Source: Laspinema palackyanum D2c
GTDB lineage: Bacteria > Cyanobacteriota > Cyanobacteriia > Cyanobacteriales > Laspinemataceae
Reading direction: 5' to 3'
NCBI RefSeq assembly: GCF_025370875.1
Contig: NZ_JAMXFD010000021.1
Span: 1 to 64,000 of the forward strand
DNA length: 64,000 bases
A program made the translations under genes and the position numbers. The notes below the pieces were generated by a model that searched no databases, had not been told where the DNA came from, and saw only the letters and a program-made list of their open reading frames with translations. The stretch's first letter is position 1; every line of letters begins with the position of its first letter. Positions 60,784 through 64,000 of the stretch are shown piece by piece.

Positions 60784-61107
60784 TCATTTTTCGTCCTTCC
60801 CTATTCCCTAAAGCTGATTTTACCAGAACTTATCCCATTTCTGAACAGTGAAAAGTTCCGTCAGCTAATTATCTAGGGGCCTTCAACTGTCCAGGTAGAT
60901 GGAATCGCGAGACACATAAAAAAACTGTATTCAAACCTCAAGAGGCAAAAGGTCAAAGTGACCTTAATCAGGTACGCCAATGATTGGCTGGTCATTTCAC
61001 CCAACCCGGCAATCAGTGAACAATGCCCGCAAAAATGACATTAAAACCAACAGGACCACTAATGGGAAATAAGGTCTATCTTGTTGGGGTTTTTTGTTCC
61101 TGGAAAA
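60784..61107. other. Intergenic region with several small hairpins, possible ncRNA
   Basis: Within the gap there are consecutive hairpins: AAGGTCA/TGACCTT (60949-60955 with 60959-60965), GCCAA/TTGGC (60976-60980 with 60984-60988), and the terminator stem at 61047-61087. No credible gene. The tight run of hairpins ending in a terminator on the plus strand could be a small RNA, but the same terminator serves the Uma2 gene on the minus strand, so the evidence is weak. Confidence 0.35.
61047..61095. terminator. Bidirectional terminator next to the Uma2 gene
   Basis: CCAACA (61047-61052) pairs with TGTTGG (61082-61087), with an inner GACC/GGTC (61054-61057 with 61073-61076). On the plus strand a T-run (61090-61095) follows; on the minus strand TTTTAATG follows. 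It lies about 20 bases after the Uma2 stop. Confidence 0.55.
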
Positions 61108-61719
61108 TTAGGCTTGAAAAATTTGTGCTGCTGTTAATTGTAATTCCGGGAAAGCCAAAGACTCAACTCTGTCATCATCTCGGAATTGCCGGACTTCATA
61201 CTCGCCATCCACTATGCTATAAACCGAAATAGTCGGAGATTTAGGATGACCAATGAAGCGCCGCCCCCCTAAAGCAAGATAGTCTACAACCCAGTATTCG
61301 GGGATAACCAGTGATTCATAATCTCCCGACTTTATTAGATAATCGTTTTTCCAATTGGTACTCACTACTTCTACCACTAACCGCACTGAATTCCCTAGGG
61401 TAATAATTGACTCTTTTTGCCAACGGGGTTCGTTGCTTAATTGCTCTTTATCTAGGACAATAATATCAGGCTGATAACCTGATTCATCCTCCAAAGGTTT
61501 CAGCAAGCAATCACCGGGAATAGAGTAAGGTAATTCGTGACGTTCAATTTGCACGCCTAGTTTTAAGCTGATAAAACCCGTAATATTAGAGTGTGCACCC
61601 GTTCCTAAAGGCATTTCTACAATTGATCCATTGTGTAATTCATATTTACAGGCGGCATTTTCTGGATACCAGGCTACAAATTCATCAAAGGAGATGGGTT
61701 TGGTAAGGGTCTGAGTCAT
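61108..61719 (-). CDS. Uma2-family (DUF820) putative endonuclease
   Basis: This 203-residue protein belongs to the Uma2 group, PD-(D/E)XK-fold proteins hugely expanded in cyanobacteria. The N terminus is SFDEFVAWYPENAACKYELHNG, and the nuclease-like core is seen in SGYQPDIIVLDKEQLSNEPRW (in pieces) and VRLVVEVVSTNWKNDYLIKS, with the Asp and the Glu-x-Val pair in place, then IPEYWVVDYLALGGRRF. Molecular function is unknown; many copies sit near mobile or accessory genes, as here. The start is preceded by AGGAGTAAACAAACC. Probably monocistronic. Confidence 0.88.
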   Translation of the reverse strand: MTQTLTKPISFDEFVAWYPENAACKYELHNGSIVEMPLGTGAHSNITGFISLKLGVQIERHELPYSIPGDCLLKPLEDESGYQPDIIVLDKEQLSNEPRWQKESIITLGNSVRLVVEVVSTNWKNDYLIKSGDYESLVIPEYWVVDYLALGGRRFIGHPKSPTISVYSIVDGEYEVRQFRDDDRVESLAFPELQLTAAQIFQA

Positions 61720-62000
61720 GGTTTGTTTACTCCTGGGTAATTTAGAGATTGAATTTGAGCGAGGCGATCGCCCCTCTCAAACCTCCATCAGGCGATAGGT
61801 TACAGATGGATTCACCGTCTCATTTTAGCAAAATTCAGGAAACCCGGTTTCTCAAAGTGCGAGACAGGAACCTGGGAGGACAAGAAACCGGGTTTCTAGC
61901 AGCATCTGTGATTTTTCTCCAAGATTTAAGCCAGAAACCCGGTTTCGGAGACTGGGGCATGGGTTAAAATAGATAAGCTATCTCTGCTGAGTATGTCACG
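61720..62000. other. Gap with three AGAAACCnGGTTTCT-type repeats
   Basis: Repeats lie at 61837-61852, 61883-61897 and 61933-61946. The segment from about 61957 to 62000 is homologous to the sequence just upstream of the TPR/CHAT-type gene start at 63340 (shared GGTTAAAATAGA...TCTGCTGA). No gene here. Confidence 0.6.
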
Positions 62001-62120
62001 ATGGATAAACAACCTGTGCAAGCATATCTCTCCCTGATTCAACAACTCCTTATCTGTCCGAGTGGGGAGAACAAAACCTCAACCTGTCGATTTGGTGGAT
62101 GAGGGCTTTGTCCTGGGGTG
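62001..62120 (+). pseudogene. Fragment of the 5' end of a TPR/CHAT-type gene
   Basis: ATG 62001 opens MDKQPVQAYLSLIQQLLICP and then SGEN, matching MDEQRVQAYLSVVQQLLTCP of the gene at 63340. A frameshift follows; the next frame continues PQPVDLVDEGFVLG, matching LELVDKGLVQV. Homology then stops and the VapB/PIN pair begins on the other strand. It is a broken duplicate of that gene's start including about 40 bases of upstream DNA. Confidence 0.75.
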
Positions 62121-62132
62121 GTATGAGATGAA

Positions 62133-62522
62133 CTACCAAAGTATTTCCACGTCATACTGCTCAAACATACGATCTTCTGATACTAAGGTTAAAGGTTCAG
62201 ATTTGGCTTGGGAAATCAACAATCTATCAAAAGGATCTCGATGATGGAAGGGTAAAGTTTGTAAGTACAATAAGTGCGGAAGATGAATGGGTAGAATTTC
62301 AATACCGCTGGGAAGGATAAAATTGATGACAATTTGTTCGAGTGGGATTGCAAGTTCGAGTTTGCCGAGGCTGGTTTTAATGGTTATTTCCCATAAGCTA
62401 ACAATACTTAGATGCAAAGTGTTGTTTTCATCTTCAATGGCTTGCCTTACCGTTTGGCTAAGATTTGGGCTGCCGTCTATTAGCCAAATGAAGATGTGTG
62501 TATCTAATAATAAGCGCATCAC
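62133..62522 (-). CDS. PIN-domain toxin (VapC-type)
   Basis: This is a PIN-domain RNase toxin of 129 residues. The first acidic site is RLLLDTHIFIWLIDG (about 3-17), Glu lies in SLWEITIKTSLGKLELAIP (about 42-60) and the last Asp pair is in HHRDPFDRLLISQAKSE (about 93-109). This pattern is the type seen in cyanobacterial PIN toxins of the SLGKL subgroup. The gene follows the antitoxin with a 4-base ATGA overlap, so the pair is translationally coupled. It lies between two copies of the 5' end of a TPR/CHAT-type gene. Confidence 0.92.
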   Translation of the reverse strand: MMRLLLDTHIFIWLIDGSPNLSQTVRQAIEDENNTLHLSIVSLWEITIKTSLGKLELAIPLEQIVINFILPSGIEILPIHLPHLLYLQTLPFHHRDPFDRLLISQAKSEPLTLVSEDRMFEQYDVEILW

Positions 62523-62743
62523 ATATACTCAGCAAAATCATTAAGGGGTGCGTTAAAGTCTTCTGCCATCTTGATTTGGCCCTGCATACAACCAAATAAA
62601 TTTTTACGGCTGATTTTTTTCTCTACAACTAGGTTGGGCTGTTGTTGCCAACGGGTAATTAAGTAGGAAACGAGTTGCAACTGCTCTTGGCGATCGAGTT
62701 GGGTGACTTCTGCTAAGACTTTTTCTAGGAGGGGACTCATCAT
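62519..62743 (-). CDS. DUF2281-like antitoxin of the PIN pair
   Basis: This 74-residue protein has an N-terminal helical region (LLEKVLAEVTQLDRQEQLQL, then VSYLITRWQQQPN) and an acidic C-terminal tail (MAEDFNAPLNDFAEYM) of the kind that wraps around PIN toxins. It precedes the toxin with a 4-base overlap, the normal order. A GTAAATGATG context gives a good start with two ATGs. Likely binds its own promoter; no operator is apparent to me. Family name is tentative, pairing is firm. Confidence 0.8.
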   Translation of the reverse strand: MMSPLLEKVLAEVTQLDRQEQLQLVSYLITRWQQQPNLVVEKKISRKNLFGCMQGQIKMAEDFNAPLNDFAEYM

Positions 62744-62811
62744 TTACCTCAACTTTTGGATTTCTTTGATTGTACTACTTGGGGAGGGTCAGGGGAAAAA
62801 ACGAGGGGATG

Positions 62812-63069
62812 AACGTAAGTCTTTTGGCGTTAGCAACCCAGAGGCAAGAAATTAATCAGGCGGTGGAGGAACGTTCACAACAATTAGAAGGGTTAGGGTT
62901 TGGGCTGTTCGATTCTTTTCATCTAGCTTGTGCGATCGCGACGGGGGCGGATATTTTTCTTTCTACAGATGATCGCCTGCTCAAAACCGCTCGCCGCTAT
63001 GAGTCCCAATTAAAAGTTACTATCAGTAATCCAGTGATTTGGCTGATACAGGTTTTAGAGGAGCAATAA
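62812..63069 (+). pseudogene. C-terminal part of a PIN-domain toxin (N-terminally truncated)
   Basis: From ATG 62812 this encodes MNVSLLALATQRQEINQAVE and continues to LFDSFHLACAIATGADIFLS with TDDRLLKTARR, the C-terminal half of a PIN toxin in which D and the TDDRL pair are two of the acidic sites. The N-terminal half with the first Asp and the Glu is absent; upstream in-frame sequence from 62770 (LYYLGRVRGKNEG) is unrelated. Length 85 residues versus 140-170 expected. It is probably inactive. The antitoxin follows 14 bases later. Confidence 0.8.
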
Positions 63070-63083
63070 ATCAGGAGTTGGGG

Positions 63084-63278
63084 ATGATGAATGCACTAGA
63101 GTTAAGAGAAAAGGGCTATCAGATTTTAGTCAATCATTTGGGACAGTCTGATGCAATTCGCTTTTTGCAACAAATGGGTTGGGGTCAGGGAGATTATACC
63201 CAGGAACGGCGTGATGTTTTAGGGTCGGTGACGCGGGAGGAGTTTTTGCAGGAGTTACGGAAAATCAGAGGTCTTTAG
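63084..63278 (+). CDS. Antitoxin-like partner of the truncated PIN protein
   Basis: This 64-residue protein starts MMNALELREKGYQILVNHLG and continues with SDAIRFLQQMGWGQGDYTQE. It matches the small antitoxins paired with PIN toxins in cyanobacteria. The gene follows the truncated PIN gene by 14 bases, with CAGGAGTTGGGG as a good ribosome-binding site before ATG 63084. Because the toxin is broken, it is probably an orphan antitoxin now. Confidence 0.75.
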   Translation: MMNALELREKGYQILVNHLGQSDAIRFLQQMGWGQGDYTQERRDVLGSVTREEFLQELRKIRGL

Positions 63279-63339
63279 TAACCGGATTTCTGGGTTGTGG
63301 GGTTAAAATAGAGGGGCTGTATCTGCTGACTGTGTGGCG

Positions 63340-64000
63340 ATGGATGAACAACGAGTCCAGGCTTATCTCTCTGTGGTTCAACAACTCCTCACCTGTCCGA
63401 GTGGGGAAGAACCGCAAATCCTCAACCAATCCCTGGAGTTGGTGGATAAAGGGTTGGTGCAGGTGTGTGAGTTAGTGGCGGCGCAGTTGCAGGAACAGGG
63501 AGAGGAGAATCAGGCGGCGTTTCTGCGGAATCTGGCGCAACAGTTGGGGGAATTTTTAGGGCTGGAGGCAGCGCAGCCATCCCAAAGCGAGACAATACCC
63601 GCAGAATACGAAGCCTTTTTGCAAGAAGCCCTACGCTTAACCAGAGAAAGCGATGTTAATCCCTCCGTTGTTTATCCTTTCCTCGCCAGTCAGCAAGCCA
63701 AACTGAATGAGGATCTGATTGCCCTCATCCCCGCCTTTGCCACAATCAATAACATTGTTACTCTGTTAAATTTTGCCAATTTAGTGCAGCAATTTCCCCT
63801 CGGTCAACGGGCGGTTAATCTAGAAATTGCGATTGCTATCTACACCAAAGCCCTCGATTTTTTTGACAGCCAGAATCATGCAACGACCTGGGCAACCATT
63901 CAAAATAACTTGGCTTCTGCCTACCGTAACCGCATCCGGGGAAAGCGAGGGGAGAACCTAGAGCGGGCGATCGCCTGCTGCGAAGCCGCTTTAAAAGTCT
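63340..64000 (+). CDS. TPR protein of the CHAT-associated type, 5' part, cut by window edge
   Basis: The reading frame opens at ATG 63340 and stays open to the window end (220 codons). It begins MDEQRVQAYLSVVQQLLTCP and continues PQILNQSLELVDKGLVQVCE and FLRNLAQQLGEFLGLEAAQ, a leader typical of large cyanobacterial TPR proteins that often end in a CHAT caspase-like protease. The later part (INNIVTLLNFANLVQQFPLG, then ATTWATIQNNLASAYRNRIR) is the first TPR-like unit with the NLASAYRNR motif. Catalytic domain lies beyond the window, so the CHAT assignment is inference. The 5' end is duplicated at 62001. Confidence 0.75.
   Translation, partial: MDEQRVQAYLSVVQQLLTCPSGEEPQILNQSLELVDKGLVQVCELVAAQLQEQGEENQAAFLRNLAQQLGEFLGLEAAQPSQSETIPAEYEAFLQEALRLTRESDVNPSVVYPFLASQQAKLNEDLIALIPAFATINNIVTLLNFANLVQQFPLGQRAVNLEIAIAIYTKALDFFDSQNHATTWATIQNNLASAYRNRIRGKRGENLERAIACCEAALKV

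Noticed and set aside
61023-61232. 69-codon plus-strand frame overlapping the Uma2 gene end
   Set aside because: It runs through the bidirectional terminator and the antisense of the Uma2 3' end.

Overview
This window comes from a cyanobacterial chromosome. It carries psbB (CP47) followed by psbT, a plant-type [2Fe-2S] ferredoxin, a cyanobacterial-length ribosomal protein S1, cyanobacterial DUF families (DUF1400, DUF3326, DUF3352, DUF4168), and very many copies of the HIP1 octamer GCGATCGC. The abundance of toxin-antitoxin modules, TPR proteins, heptamer repeats and palindromic repeats fits a large genome of a filamentous, non-heterocystous (Oscillatoria/Laspinema-like) organism. That placement is an inference, since no rRNA gene is present.

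Layout. 1-3000 (minus strand) is an accessory strip: a truncated C5 DNA methyltransferase, an orphan antitoxin-like protein, a minimal nucleotidyltransferase and a HigB / HigA-ImmA module with a repeat-rich operator. 3009-7618 (minus) holds an SGNH-type exported protein, a fructosamine kinase homologue and leuB. Between the first two lie about 1.2 kb without protein genes that contain three tandem, plus-strand, structured RNA-like units ending in intrinsic terminators. This is the most novel-looking part of the window. 7809-20151 (plus) has a PAP2 phosphatase, a HEAT-repeat protein, an rtcB / COG0523 GTPase / archease operon, an SLH protein and three tandem TPR-glycosyltransferase genes (two GT61 type, one GT41/OGT type). 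20219-25440 holds cobL, a 2H phosphoesterase homologue, holA, a DUF4168 protein, a Cys-rich secreted protein and a small membrane protein.

25650-39610 (plus) is a mostly housekeeping block: psbB, psbT, nrdR, rpsA, a HAD hydrolase, metK, a DUF3352 protein, two DUF1400 proteins and an M20 amidohydrolase. 39789-45235 (minus) encodes two related membrane/coiled-coil proteins, one fused to a degenerate PLD domain and TPRs, plus an HTH protein. 45611-49299 has a DUF433 antitoxin with a dead toxin remnant, a SIMPL-gene fragment, YkvA, the intact SIMPL gene and two lipoprotein genes (one OmpA-like). 49551-59995 has pcrA, a WD40 protein, an FGGY kinase, acs, ferredoxin with a 59-aa partner, a DUF3326 protein and a CPBP protease. 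60027-64000 has purN, Uma2, a VapB/PIN pair, a truncated PIN/antitoxin pair, and two copies (one a fragment) of the 5' end of a TPR/CHAT-type gene.

Functional groupings: RNA ligation with its activator and a putative metallochaperone (rtcB operon); photosystem II core (psbB-psbT); nucleotide, methyl and C2 metabolism (nrdR, metK, purN, acs); envelope and extracellular proteins (SLH, OmpA, SIMPL, SGNH, GT61); and at least six complete or decaying toxin-antitoxin modules. I saw no tRNA, rRNA, CRISPR array or complete insertion sequence, although tRNAs are hard to exclude by eye.
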